This document shows positions 1 to 36,352 of a DNA stretch of 64,000 nucleotides, piece by piece (the stretch's first letter is position 1; each line of letters starts with the position of its first letter). The stretch covers positions 1,936,715 through 2,000,714 of the forward strand of contig VYZB01000134.1 in assembly GCA_013397455.1 (NCBI GenBank), in the 5' to 3' direction. Under the pieces are notes generated by a model. That model had not been told where the DNA came from and did not search any database. It saw nothing but the letters and a program-made list of their open reading frames with translations. Source of the stretch: Crotophaga sulcirostris. Taxonomy: Eukaryota > Chordata > Aves > Cuculiformes > Crotophagidae. The position numbers and the translations under genes were made by a program.

Positions 1-3000
1 AACGCAGCAGTGACCAGCTCTCATTTAGATGTTGCGGTAGTAGAATGGTGGGGCTTTGCATGGTGCATGCTTTCATTGTTTGTGTTAAGCTCCTTGCATG
101 TGTCTGCTGTGAGCTGGATGGTTTGTCTCTGCATCAGTTATAGAGAACACTTATTTTTCGTTTCTTCTAACAAAAAAATGTTACTGATGTAATTTTCTTG
201 CCCCCCACCCCCCTTCACTATTAAAACATAATTGAGACAATTTTTTGAACATGATCTGTAAATGCACATGCTTTGGATTAATGTCTGTCATTCTGTCTGC
301 TGTTCTATCTGCTGAATTGCCTTCTTTTGTGTCAAATAGCTAAAACTGCTTAAATTATTTTTATATAGCACCTTTTTATTGATAGGGTTTGCAAGCTAAT
401 AGCTGTATATGCTGTCTTGTATACAGTCCTGAAGCATGGATAAACCGTTAAGTCAATTTTGACTTTTATAGTGAAATAAATACACTGCTTGAAAGGTACC
501 TTAAAAAAAACCAAGCTTGCATATTGATATGGAAAGAAGTTTCTTTTCTTTTATCTTTAGCATTTATTTTGTGAACTAAATTAACTGAGCACTGACTCTA
601 TTGGTAATAGTGAGTGAAAAGGATTTAATTGAAGTGTAGAATATAAGTCACTAGGTTTTCTACATCTAACATTGCATCTGTTTCTGTAAGTTCCAAAGTG
701 GCGCTATTAAGATGTGACATTGATTAAATCTTCAGATGGAGAAATTCAGAAATTTGACTTCCTAAGCTTTAATCTAGGTTTTGCAATAGGCGTGCCTTTC
801 TCACTCAAAGGAGAAAGCAATCAGAAGACATTTTCTGCCTTAGTTAAAATGTTCTGACCTCAATGCAGTGGATATTTTGGCTATGTTTTACAGTTTCTGT
901 TCATTAATCCGTAGCCTATTTAAATGAAATTTTACCACCTTTCTAGTGTGTACAACTTACAGAGAAAATAACATTGATCCCCCTGTCAAACTGACTGTAG
1001 TAAAAGCACATTCAGAGTCATCTAATATTTGTAGCATATTATTAAATGAACGTTGAATTTACTAGTAAAACAGTAAAGGGTTTTTTAGATTTGCATTTAG
1101 AGAAAATCTTGAAAAGTTCCGTGCTTCAGTGTTGTGACTCAAAATGCTGATGTGAGGTTTTTGCTCATAAAATGCTTCTGAAATGAAATAATTGTATGCT
1201 TAGAACTCTTATCCTTTTAAAAAATCCTTTTATTGCTTTATGTATTTTGTTAGAGCCAGAAGCTCATTGCTACTTGCTTGAGTATTTGCCAAAAAGCCCC
1301 CAACTAATCAAAGCTTCATTATTTCATTCCTGTTAAGCTTAAAATTATAGCCCAGTGCATTTAGTTAGTCTTGAATTGCATTACAATTCAAAATGTGGTT
1401 CAGTATCCCAAATACGTTACCAAAGCCTGCTTAATAGTTGGTGTTAAGCAGGTATCCTCCTTAATAGTTGAACTGATACTCTAAAAAAAGCCCTATGCAT
1501 CCAGTATGAGTTTTTTTTTTTAATAAAAAGCCTACAGATATTTTAAAACCGAGCTTTAAAAGAAATACTAGGACTAATTCTTAAGGAATGGAGCTTTTAG
1601 CACTTCAGCTGCAACTTAAGTAGCTGTTTTTCTAGAACTCTTGCTTAGTATAAAATAGCTTTAAACACATGACTTTCAGCAGAAATTACTAAATGAACAT
1701 CCCTGTCGTGTGCCTTAATAAGGAAACTGTGCCTTGTCTTTTGTCATTTCATTCTGATATGTCATTAAATGTAAATTTCTATTTCTGGTAGTTAAGTTGC
1801 AGTATTTCTATTTACTTGCTAAATGAAGCAGTGAACTTAAGATATGCCTTAAATGTTTTGAATTGACAAGTGTCCTTTTTCTTTTTATGTTGATGATCGC
1901 TTAGCCTTCCTTCAAGTCTTTTGGACTACCTTTTTCTAATTACACGTGCATTTCTTGGTCATATTCATTCTTCAACTCCACTTCTGCTTTTGATACTCAT
2001 CCTGTTTGTCTTAAGGTTTCTCAGTGCTTTCTTGTATTCTACCTCGTTCTTTAAATGGGCCAGATAGAAATTGATTCTTGGCTTCTCCTTGCATGGTTTT
2101 GCTGGATAATCTCATTCAATTCTGTTCATTCAGGAATTACATTGACAGCTCTGAGACTCATTTTTTATTTTCAGTCACACCTTCATTTCTCTACCGCTGC
2201 TTCTTTGTGACCCAAACATATATTCTTTGTCCTGCACATTGCCTCATTATCAATCCTCCTGTTTTATCCAACACTAAAGTAAATTTTTTGTCCTTTCTTG
2301 TTACTTCTAATACATGAACTTGCATGTTTATCGGCTGTTTTCTGCCTTCCCAAAGCCTATGCAGTTCCCATTTTTTCTGTTGAAAGTACAACAGCTAGAA
2401 TGTCATTGTTGCTTCTAGTTTATTCTGTAACATTTTTGTAGTCTTCTCTCAGCCCTACCTGAATTTCTGTGCCAGTGCAGAATTTCTTATTTCTGTCAAC
2501 AGTCCTTCAGTGTTGTCACTGTCTTCTTGATAGAGCTCATCTGATAAACAGATTGTTCAGAGTAATATTTGAAATACTGTTATTTCTTACATTCTTTTTC
2601 AGGATTTTTCCTCTCCTTTGCCATGCACAGGCCATTTATATTTACCTTTAGGGAAATATTTTTCTTCCAGTTCCTCAATACCTACTCCGGTTTGATTTGT
2701 GAAGAAATTTGTTAAACTTGATATTTGTAGATATTTTTAATGTTATTGTAATCAAGAATTTTTTTCGTTATGAGTCACTATTATTGTCTTCTCCCTTCCT
2801 GCTTTTAGTATCTCACTTTGGTTTATGTAAACTTATTCTTTGTAATATACAATTTCAGTTTTAAGGATTTTGCTAAAGAAGCCTGGAAGAAGCAAAAAAA
2901 AAACTTGATAGCCGTAATTGTCTGGGTTTATTACCTCTATTTTGTTACTTTTGAAAATAAAATGGCACCATTTAAATGATTGGAAGGAGTGACTGGGACT

Positions 3001-3427
3001 GATTGTCTTCAAACTGGACCAAATTAATCCCCTGATTAGTGAGAGTGCTGTAGGCTTTTGAATGCCATGTGAAAATTGCTTGGTGTAGGGAATACATAAA
3101 TCAAAATAATAGAACAGTGTCCCTTTTTGAACCATTAAGTGTACGTTGCCTTGTTTTTGGGGGGGCACATGAAAGGTTGTAGATAGCATAATGATCTGAA
3201 AAAAATAGTTAACAAAAAATACATTCATAGTAACTTTACAGATGCTCCATCAACATCTTAGATGCTGCATCAACATCTTAGATCATGGGCACGATTTTAG
3301 TTAAGTCCTGACTGCTTCCTCATAAGAAACAAATGGACTGGTTTTAGAGGAAATGATATTTATCTTGCTTTCATTATTTCTTTTTTTATTAAAAAGCCTC
3401 TTGTTTTGTGTGTGGTTTGTTTTTTAG
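1..3427 (+). other. CERT1 intron (partial), no other gene seen
   Basis: AT-rich intron sequence upstream of the first visible CERT1 exon. Short open frames here have no family features. Only the 20-bp tandem pair is notable. Confidence 0.8.
3241..3280. repeat. Tandem pair of 20-bp units
   Basis: GATGCTCCATCAACATCTTA is followed directly by GATGCTGCATCAACATCTTA, one mismatch. In the intron 150 bp before the first CERT1 exon of the window. Confidence 0.95.
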
Positions 3428-26980
<23,553 letters not shown>

Positions 26981-28120
26981 TATTAGCAGGTATGCATTCA
27001 GTTTTTTAATTCTTGATTCACTGTTGTACGTTCAAAGCCAAAGGTATGCAATCTAGTAATATGTTGTGATTCATGGGAATTCAGTGCTTTTAGTATTTCT
27101 GTGCAGTCTATTTTTTTAAAACATTCATGTGATACATCTGTATTAGCCTGAAAAATGAGGGCTGCACACATTATCAAGTGCAGTGTTTTGTAGGCTCTTA
27201 CTAGTTTATCTTGCAAGATTTTGCATAAGGTGTCTTATACAGAAGTATAAAAGGAGGAAGTGTGGGGTTTTTTTCTGGGCTGTCATGGGCATTTTACACT
27301 TGTTCCAATAAGAACACGTAGTGAAGTTTCTCTAGAGCCTTGTGAGGTTTTGATATCTTAAATTCTACTTAAAATTGCCTATTTGATAGAATATTGTGAC
27401 GGTCAACGTATTCTTTTATATTGACAAAATAGTTTTGATCTAGAATTTTTATTAATGGAACTTTTCTGACCAGTGTCAATTGCTGGAGTATTTAAAAAGC
27501 TCTGACTTAAATTTTTAAGCTTTCTGATGAGTCTTAAGAAAGAAAAGAGATCGAACAAAAGCTTTCTGAAGTCAGTTGATCTGTTTTAATGATGTAGGTC
27601 ACTGGACTGAAATGATGACATTACATTAGAAAAGGATTTCTTGATCACTTTTGGGGGGGCTATCTGGATATGTCAGCCCTAAGGCTTATGTCTGCATAAG
27701 GCTTTGCTTAATTTTTAAATGTAGACTGTTGCTGTATGCTTCATTATGTTTAGCTGTAGTGTCAAACCGTGAAACTCCCATTTAGTAGTTGTAGTATTGC
27801 AGCATGATCTGAAAATAAAGTTTTTTCACTTTTTCTCTGCATGACATAGGCTACCTCTATTTTTGGGTTCTGTTTATTACATCAGACTCCAAATGTCAGT
27901 CACTTGATCTTTCCCTAACAGGTAACCCTGTAATGATTCAGATTTTCAATTGGATATTGTTAGAGAGCTAGTGTAGGTGAACCATTAAAAACAACTGTTG
28001 TGAGGCAACAGTTCAAATGTGATCATAGCAGTGCTGGTAACAATTTAAGGTGTTTACCAAGTTCTTGTTTTCCTATTAGTGTTTGAACTTTTCAATGTTG
28101 TATTTTTGTCTTACTTACAG

Positions 28121-30100
28121 TGACCAGAACAAGACTGGGTGAGCATTCCACGTTGGAGAAGTGACCATGCATAGAGCACTCCCTGCTGGAACGAAGGATC
28201 TACAGTCTTTTTATGGCCCGAGTTCTAGGCTTTGTATACTGAAGAAGTGTTGCAACACCATGAGGCTGAATATTAAACTCTAGCTCTCTGCTGCTAACTT
28301 TTCTTGCTGAATCAGTGTGTAATTATAAATACATGTATTGATAACATTGTATATGGCTCTATTTTTATTTGCTTGCTTTAGAAGAGGAAGAACGTGTACA
28401 ACTTTGAATTACCAGCGTGGGTTACTGCTTTAATTTTACATAGCTTACAGAATTTTCACTGTCAACCTTCCTAAGATACTCACACAGTTTTTGTGCATGT
28501 CTAAAAAGCACAAAAGACAGGTGCACATATAGCGTACTGTATGTGCTCTATATGCACAAAAATCTAGGTGGTATTTTGGGGGGGTAGGGGAGGAACTTGA
28601 GTAGAGCCTAGGTGACATTGGCAGGTTTTGTTTTGCATTGTATAATCATATTTCATTGCTGCTGGTTTCTATAATGAATCATCTTGTTACATAATGTCAG
28701 TTAATAACTGAGGGCTGTCAATATCTTTGACTTTGCCTTTTCTATTGTCTTACTCTTATGAAGATCTTTGGTTCTGAGGAGTAAGAGTTTGAAAAGCTTT
28801 ATTTTTTCCCAGATATCTTTATATTTCTATTTTATTTTTTAGTTATGTAATATGTGCTACAGAATTTTTGTTATGATCCAGAAATATCTAGGAAGATTCT
28901 ATATGAGAGGGCAAAGAGACTGCCTGAAAGCATGAAGTCATCTGCCCATGCTATAGGTGAACTGCTTTCTCGCATGATATCCAGGGCTTTACCGAAGCTG
29001 TGAGAAAGATACACTCTAATATTTATTGAAGTAGCTTGGTCTAACTAGGTAAGACAACATTCCCAGTCTAGAATGAGGATGAGTCCATTATTTTCAGATC
29101 CTGCATGTCTTTTTCTCATCTTAATAAAGCAGTGCTGAGATTGGTGTAGAAAATTATTTGCCTCTTGATCAAAACCCCATCAGATCTATAAGGATGTGTA
29201 GCTCTTATTGGAAAGTTCCCTTTAGTTGCTGTGAGATTTTAAATGTGACATATTTACCTGCCTTTGATTCTGGAGATGCTCATTAGGAGAAGACTGATAC
29301 TGACTTTGAAATCTTTTATCCATGTCCTGTTGTTGGAAACTCTGGAAGAGACTGCTTAGTGCTTGGTATTTCACTAACCTGTGTATCTCGAGAAAAAAGC
29401 TTCAGATATTTTTTTTTCCAAAAGAAAGCTGAAAGTCTTATTTGAGTTAGTATGGTAGGTGCCTGAAAATAAAGAGCATAAAGTAGGTTAATGCAGATTT
29501 GGTAAATGATTAAATGTGATCTGCAGTGTTAAATTTTATCTGTTCATCTTTGTAGAGATTAAATCATACATAACACATGATTACATGTGCATGCAGATTT
29601 CATGCTCCATAACTCTTCCCTTTTTATTTGCCTTTCTCCAACGGTGTGCATGGAATATGCCTTATTACAGAGTTATTCTGTTAATTTGAATATGTAGAAA
29701 AGTGCCTATATGGTAATGCTAGTAAGGTAAATAAGATGAATATTTGTATATGTTTACTATATCACCAGTGAGCATTTTATATAGCGATGTTAAAAAAGCT
29801 TATACCTCAAATGTACTTCATCTTTTTACAGTCAACCAAGGAATGGTTCATTCCACCATAGCCACTGATGGGAACTTTTAAAACAATATCCAAAATATAA
29901 AGGGTTTAAGTCCTTATTTGTCGTTTCTGGTACTTGCTGGAACACAAGTGAGTTTATTCATTTAATTGGTTATCTTTATTTTACAAAAGTATGGAAGGTT
30001 TACAAAGCAGTATAAAAACTTGTATCATTAGTTGCATTTGCACTAAATGTGATGTACTTTTGCAATTTATTCTGTAAATAAAATTACACTACAGATACTA
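28121..30100 (+). other. CERT1: CERT1 3'UTR, probable separate last exon
   Basis: Inferred 3'UTR. A good acceptor (TTACTTACAG) sits at 28111-28120 and pairs with the donor 9 nt after the stop. AATAAA signals lie at 29123-29128, 29468-29473 and 30077-30082. The last one is followed by T/A-rich sequence and is my choice for the main end. If the intron is not spliced, an AATAAA at 27814-27819 could end a short form. No long open frame or known RNA gene is visible. RNA data would settle the ends. Confidence 0.6.
30077..30082 (+). terminator. CERT1: Probable CERT1 poly(A) signal
   Basis: Canonical AATAAA about 3.1 kb past the stop in the genome and about 2 kb into the inferred last exon. It is the last such signal before the CR1-rich intergenic sequence. 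Confidence 0.5.
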
Positions 30101-32190
30101 TTTGTAAAGAATACATTTTACTTTTAGGTAAGGGCACTGATACTTCACTACAGCTAGTCCTGCCCAGTCGGAGTTGTAAGAGGCTTCTTGAAGTATATTG
30201 AAGGAATTGCAAGATTGAGAAATCTGTATTAATTGACCCCTTTAAAAATAAATTTAAGGCAGTTCTCTGTAGGCCTCTCAGATTGTCTGTGTGCAAGTAG
30301 GCATTGGATCCTTTCTTCTGGAAGGGATCTTGCTTTTCTAGTTTTATAAGATCTGCTCTGTCTCTTGAGCCCCTCCCTCTCTTCAGTCACTGCCATGTTT
30401 CTGTGTGCTCTGAGTTCACTTCTTCCTGTTAATGGGGATCAATAGTATTTATACAGCTGTGGTGGTCTTTGCAGAAGCAGCTCCTGACTCTAAAGGGGAT
30501 TTTTTTTATAAGCTGAATCAACTTGAAGGGCTGAAAATGCAGCAATCTTTTCCATCAGAGACAGTTCTCTGAATATCTGTTTTCATTTGGAGAATTTGAA
30601 TGTTGCCAAACTGGATCTGAAGGCAATGACTTGGTAGAACTTGTATTGGGAATGAGGACAAGGTGGTCATTGTTATCCTGTCTGAGAACCTGAACATCTT
30701 ATTTTGCCTAATCTCTGTGAAATGTGATGCACTTTGGAAAAAAAATTACTTTTTACTTAATTGGGCTGAGCTGGCTTATCTGAAGTTGTGCAGATTCTCT
30801 TTGAACTAATGAGATTGTCCACCTGTATTTTTGTCAAGTTGTACAGATAATGCTGTATTTGAATTGCCACTGTTCATCTGCAGACTTAAAACATGAATCA
30901 TATTTTTGAGTACCTTGAGTGTGTAGAGTGTAACTGTTCGTTCTATAATAGCTTTATATCCTAATGGTAAGTTTTAAAAATTAAAAGAAGTTGGCTCTTC
31001 CATGTTACAATCACAAATTTAAAACCAGTATTTAAAAGTGAAAAGCATTAAAAAGTATGAAGAAAAAACCTGGTTTGTATTTATTTTTAACTTTCAATGC
31101 TTTGGAGAGACTTACTGAAAACATGTTACTTTTAACCAACTTTTTATGTCTTGTATAAAGCTGCATATAATATTATAATACATGAAAAACATTTAACAGG
31201 ACAGCCTTTCCCTTGTATGACTGAGGTTACTGAGATGAAGGCTTGAATACCAGGTTAGTCTATATATCAAGAAGCTCATTTTGTGCTAGCATATCAGAGG
31301 CATGTTTATATAGAGCACTTCCAGAGTATATCAGCTCTTGTTAATCCTGTACAAACAAAAACAACATTATGAATGCTTCCATGGGAAGAATAGAAATCCA
31401 GGACTGGGGAGTGCCAAAGTACAAACGTGCATTTTTCTCAAAAGTGTGAAGGGTTTTAAGAACTGAGATGAGCTGCTGAGTAGCAAGCTTTCTTAATAGC
31501 AGAAATAGTTGGTGCCTAATGGATCAGTAACTATCCTACCTTTATTTGTTATGTGGGGATTTCCACTTTTTATATGGTAAAGTTGTCAAAACATTACATG
31601 CATGCATCACTGGAGGAACAGCTTGAAATAACAAGGCATTACTTGCACAAAAAGAAAACTTAGCTCAAGCTCAGCTGCCTCAGGCTGCAGGTAACACTGC
31701 AACAGAGTCCTAAGGTAAGCCCTGCCCTTAAAGAATGCAGCTGGTTTTGCTGGCAAAAAGAAATCCCCCCAAATAAAATACAAATACAGTCTCGTTCTTG
31801 GTCCCACAAGTTACGTGTGAAATTTCAAAAGTATGTACCTTGCCGTAAGGGGAGGTTGAGCATTTCTGTAGACATTTGTGTAACTACAATATAACTAGAC
31901 CCTAGATAATGAATGATAGTTAGGGTTATCCCATTTGGTTTACCAGTATGTCTTACTAGTAGTATTAGTATTATCTTTAGTCTGCAGCTATAAAAGTTCA
32001 GTTTCATAGAAGAGTATATGTCCTAGACGAAAGGAAGGGATGTACTTCTTGAGCATTAGGTGCCTGAAAGTGCAGGTCAGCTGTAACACTGATGCACCCA
32101 GCTTTTTCTCTGCGCCTGCCTCTTTGCATAGGCTGCAGCTAACCACAACAAGAAAGGCTGGTAACAGGTTTGCTGTAACTTTTAATGTTG
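30101..32190. other. Intergenic, nothing recognised
   Basis: AT-rich sequence after the inferred CERT1 end. It might include an extended 3'UTR. No coding or repeat signal is clear. Confidence 0.6.
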
Positions 32191-33525
32191 TATAGAATGG
32201 TTTGGGTTGGAAGGAACCTTGAACATCATCCAGTTCCAGCCCCCCTATGGATAGGGGTGCCTTCCACTGGATCAGGTTGCTCAAAGCCTCATCCAACCTG
32301 GTCTGGAACAGCTCTGGGAATGGGGCTTCCATGACTTCTCTGGGCAACCTGTGCCAGCGCTTCACCACCCTCACAGTAAAAAATTCCTTCCTAATATCTG
32401 ATATAAATCTCTTCTCTTTCAGCTTAAAACTATTACCCTTTGTCCCATCCCTGCACTACCTCATAAAGAGCCCCTGCTCATCTTTCCTGTAGCCCATCTT
32501 AAGTACTGAAAGGCTGCTATAAGGTTTCCATGGAGCCTTCTTCAGGCTAACTGCCCCCCAGCACTCAGCCTGTCACGACAGGGGAGATGCTCCAGCCTTC
32601 TGACCATCTCTTGTCCTTTTTTGGACTCACTCTAACAGATCCATCACCTTCCTGCACTGAGGACTCCAGAACTGAATGCGGGAGTCCAGGTGGGTTCTCA
32701 CAGGAGCAGAGCAGAGGGGCAGAATTGCCTCCCTCGACCTGTTGATCACACTCCTTTTGATGCAGCCCAGGATAGGGTTGGCTTCCTTCACTTCAAGTGC
32801 ACATTGCCAGCTCATGTTGAGCTTCTCATCCACCAGCAATCCAGGCCCTTCTCTTCAGGGCTGCACTCAATCCATTCTCTGCCCAGCCTATAAATTGTGC
32901 TTGGGATTGTCCTGACCCAGGTGCAGGACCTTGCACTTGGCCTTGTTGAACTTCATGAGGGTCACACAGACCCAGCTCTCAAGCCTGTCATGGTCCCTCT
33001 GGATGGTACCCCTTCCCTCCAGCATGTTTACAGCACCATGCAGCTTGGTGTCATCAGTAAACTTGCTGAGGGTGCCCTGAATTCCACCGTCCCTGTCTGC
33101 AACCAAGATGTTAAGCACCAGTACTAATACCAACCCCTGAGGAACACCACTTGTCAGTGGTGTCCACTTGGACGTTGCGCCGTTGACTACAGCTCTTTGA
33201 GTGCAACTATCCAGCCAATTCCTTGTCCACCCAGTGGTCCATTGTCAAATCCACATTTCCAATTTAGAGACAAGAATGCTGCATGGGACAGTGTCAAATG
33301 CTTTCCCCAAGTCCAGGTAGATAATGTCACTTACTTTTCCCTTATCCACCAATGCTGTAGCCCCATCATAGAAGGGCACCAAATTAGTCAGGCATTGATG
33401 CGCCCTTAGTGAAGCTTTGTTGCTTATCACCCATCATCTCCTTATTTTCCACGTGCCACAGGAGAGTTTCCAGGAGGATCTGTTACATGATCTTGCCAGG
33501 CACAGAGGTGAGACTGATCTGCCTT
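32191..33525 (-). repeat. CR1 LINE, about 1.3 kb, with reverse transcriptase remnants
   Basis: The longest transposon copy in the window. The 3' end is at 32191 (complement of CCAACCCAAACCATTCTATA). Broken frames on the - strand show CR1 reverse transcriptase landmarks: KAFDTVP (about 33,280-33,300) and FTDDTKLHG (about 33,040-33,070). Frameshifts and stops make it inactive. Confidence 0.9.
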
Positions 33526-34336
33526 AGAAAAACTTGAACTATTTTAAATGATTGTTTTTATTTTTGAGAACTTATACCAGGCAATAATCAGACCTATTGT
33601 CATCTAAAGTGTAAAAACTTCAATTAGAAACTTTCCATTCAGTCTCCTGTTGGTTTAGCTGGTCTGCCTTAAATTCCATTTTGGGAGTTCCCTCTCTATC
33701 ACCATTATACTAACACCAAAACACTCTGATTTGTTTGCCTCTTCACTTAGAAAGAAACTTGGGAGGGTAAATTACCAAATGAGTTCCTTGTGGATGCAAC
33801 AAGAAGGAGCTGTGTGCTCACTGTTCTCTGTGTGTCTTTGTACCGAGAAGTACTCACCCTTTGGGAACCTGGCATGCACCCATGGGAAGCTGGAAGTTTG
33901 TGGCAAGCAACTCCTAACTCATTGCAGTGACGGGGTAAGACAACAGTCCTGAGGATTCCCACCCCCTGAGGTGGGACAGCAAATGAATCGTGGAGCAATC
34001 CAGCAAGTTCAGCTTCTGGGTACAGGCAGAGCTCTGGAACCTACCCCACATCCTCTGGGAAGTTTGCCCTCCAGCAGTGTACTACAAAATTCCAGATGTG
34101 GAGGCCCTGCGTAGCATGCAGTGTGATGAGGGCAAGTCACAGCTGAGTACAAATGAAAGAATTGTAGGTGTGTCCACAGCATCCAGAAAACAAATCCACT
34201 CTAGGTAATGAGCAGCCCCACAGGTCCCCTCATTGCTTGTGCCCTGTTGGAAAACCATTGCTATGTACTCAATATCACGGTGTTCTCCAGCTGGTGTTCA
34301 CGTACTTCGTTGTCCCCAAACCTTGTATGCAGAGCC
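33526..34336. other. Intergenic, nothing recognised
   Basis: Between the long CR1 and the LTR-like element. Short open frames on both strands lack family features. It could be old transposon sequence. Confidence 0.5.
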
Positions 34337-34720
34337 TGTGACGTGCGGAAACAAACTCCATAACTCGCAGAGAGTTATAAAGCAGGTATGTTTATTGCGA
34401 CGTCGGGCACAGGTTGGATAATTCCAAAAAGCCCTGCGCACCAATTCCTTGACGGGCTTGGTATTTAAAGAGTACATCTATACATATGCATGGCATTATT
34501 GAAAAGGGAACAAATATTACAATTAGTCTGGGGAAATCATTGATGTAAGCAGTCTTTTCTCAACCTTGTTCTTTTCATTTCTTAGCTTCTTATCTTATCT
34601 AGTTTACACAATGTCCCCCCCATTCCCCGGGCTATGGGTTTGGCGGCAGCCTCCCCCTCCCTTCTTCCAGTCATTGTCAGCCTCCCCCTCCCTTTCTCCA
34701 GTCGTTGTCACTTTATGAAT
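34337..34720 (-). mobile_element. Possible solo LTR of unknown ERV family
   Basis: The + strand starts TGTGACGTGCGGAAAC. On the - strand a poly(A) signal AATAAA (complement near 34,389) is followed by a 60-base U5-like end. No primer-binding site or genes are found next to it. The right boundary is unclear. The call is by layout, not by recognition. Confidence 0.4.
34648..34709. repeat. Tandem pair of 31-bp units
   Basis: Two adjacent units beginning AGCCTCCCCCTCCC, 28 of 31 bases identical. They lie in the pyrimidine-rich part of the possible LTR. Confidence 0.85.
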
Positions 34721-35174
34721 TCCTCTGCCTTCCTCCTTTCTGTGTTATCTCTATTATTCTTAGCTGTATCACATCCTACTATAAAGAGGTACTAAACAAT
34801 ATCATCACTTGTTCAATTAGCATATCTATATCATACTCTTAATTGCTTAATGTGTCAGTTTTCAATATTGTTCTCAGGTGTGAGAAGTTTAATAAAATAA
34901 AAAAAACATGTAATTTACTGCTTTCTCATTAACCAAGACTGCCATATCCAACTTCAGTGAAAAAGACGGAACAGCATTAAAAGATTTGAAAACCTCTTGC
35001 AATTGTAATTTTACTACATTGTTTTCCAGTTCTCACCTTGTTTGTATCAGAAACAGTTTCTTGTGTCCTATCTGCTCCTGTTACATGTGGCATTACTTGA
35101 CTAGTCTATTGTAAATCAGTGCACACTTGCTCTTTTATACTATGTAGTCCTTGGGTTTGTGCTTGTGTTGCACA

Positions 35175-35605
35175 ACAGAATTGTAGAATCATGTAGGTTA
35201 AAAAACACCCTTAAGATCATTGAGTGCAACCCCTAACCTAGCACTGCCAGCTCCTCCACTAAACCATGTCCCTGAGCACCACAACCACACTTTTAAAGGC
35301 CTTTAAATACCTCCAGGGCTGGTGACTCAACCACTTCCCTGGGCAGCCTGGTATTCAGTTGGCAACACTTTCAGTGAAATTTTTCCTAATATCCAATCTA
35401 ATCCTCCCTTGGCACAACTTGAGGCCATTTCCTCTCATCCTATTGCTTTTTACCTGGGAGAAGAGACCAACAGTCAACTTGCTACAACCTCCTTTCAGGC
35501 AGTTGTAAAGAGTGATAGCGTCTCCCCTCAGTCTCCTCCAGAGTAAACAGCCTCACTTCCCTGAGCAGCACCTAACACTGCGCTCCAGACCCAGTTTCCT
35601 CACGG
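35175..35605 (-). repeat. CR1 LINE fragment
   Basis: Complement of a CR1 3' region. The phrases GATCATTGAGTGCAACCCCT, TCCCTGGGCAGCCTGG and GCGTCTCCCCTCAGTCTCCT are diagnostic. It is of a different, older-looking subfamily than the copy that follows. Confidence 0.9.
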
Positions 35606-35620
35606 GTTAGAGGCATAAAA

Positions 35621-35905
35621 TCACAGAATCGTTTGAAGGGACCTTAAAGCCCACCCAGTCCCACCCCCCTGCCACGGACAGGGACCCCTCCCACCAGCCC
35701 AGGCTGCTCCAGGCCCCATCCAACCTGGCCTTGGGCACCTCCAGGGAAGGGGCACCCACAGCTGCCCTGGGCATCCTGTGCCAGGGCCTCGCCACTCTTG
35801 CTGTAAAAACCTTCTTCTTAATATCTAATCTAAATGTCCTCTCTTTCAGCTTAAAGCCGTTACCACTCATCCTGTCTCTGCACTCCCTGATAAAGACCCT
35901 TTTAC
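35621..35905 (-). repeat. CR1 LINE fragment, left of MED18 block
   Basis: TCACAGAATCGTTTGAAGGG through CAGGCTGCTCCAGGCCCCAT and CTCTGCACTCCCTGATAAAG. It is closely similar to the copies at 37559 and 63052. The 5' limit is approximate. Confidence 0.92.
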
Positions 35906-36255
35906 TGTGGGCCCCCTTTAACACCTCCTGCATTAAAGGGTCTTAACTTCACATACTACCTAAAAGTCTGGATGACTAGGTAGGAGTCACAAATGGTGTT
36001 TTAATGACAAAAAAACCCAAACGATCAAGCACCACCTTGATATGGGCACAGAAAAGGATGAACTCTGACCAAAGTGCGATGTTTTTGGATCATTATGCAA
36101 GATGTGTTCTAACAGGAACTCCCCATCAGGAGAAGGAAAACTGCCGACATGAGCATTTACTGATGTTTGAATGGCATTAAAGAGTTCACTTTTGTTCCCA
36201 TCCACAAGGACAAAACTACTCAGTAAATGTGGCTGACAAAACCGATGAGCAGTCT

Positions 36256-36261
36256 TTTATT
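36256..36261 (-). terminator. MED18: Candidate MED18 poly(A) signal
   Basis: TTTATT on the + strand reads AATAAA on the gene strand, about 92 nt after the MED18 stop. No A-run follows it on the gene strand, so there is no sign of a retroposed poly(A) tail at this place. Confidence 0.4.
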
Positions 36262-36352
36262 CCCCTTGCTCTGCTTTGATTTCCCGTTAAAAAAAAGCTT
36301 TTTATAAAAAACACACTGTAAAAAAGGAAAAGGCCGGTTTCCGGCTTCTCCA

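Noticed and set aside
32627..33430. Several short - strand frames as genes
   Set aside because: They are pieces of a broken CR1 reverse transcriptase, not host genes.
35607..35933. 108-codon - frame
   Set aside because: It is the antisense-read CR1 3' region. The same frame pattern recurs in the CR1 copy at 63052-63507.
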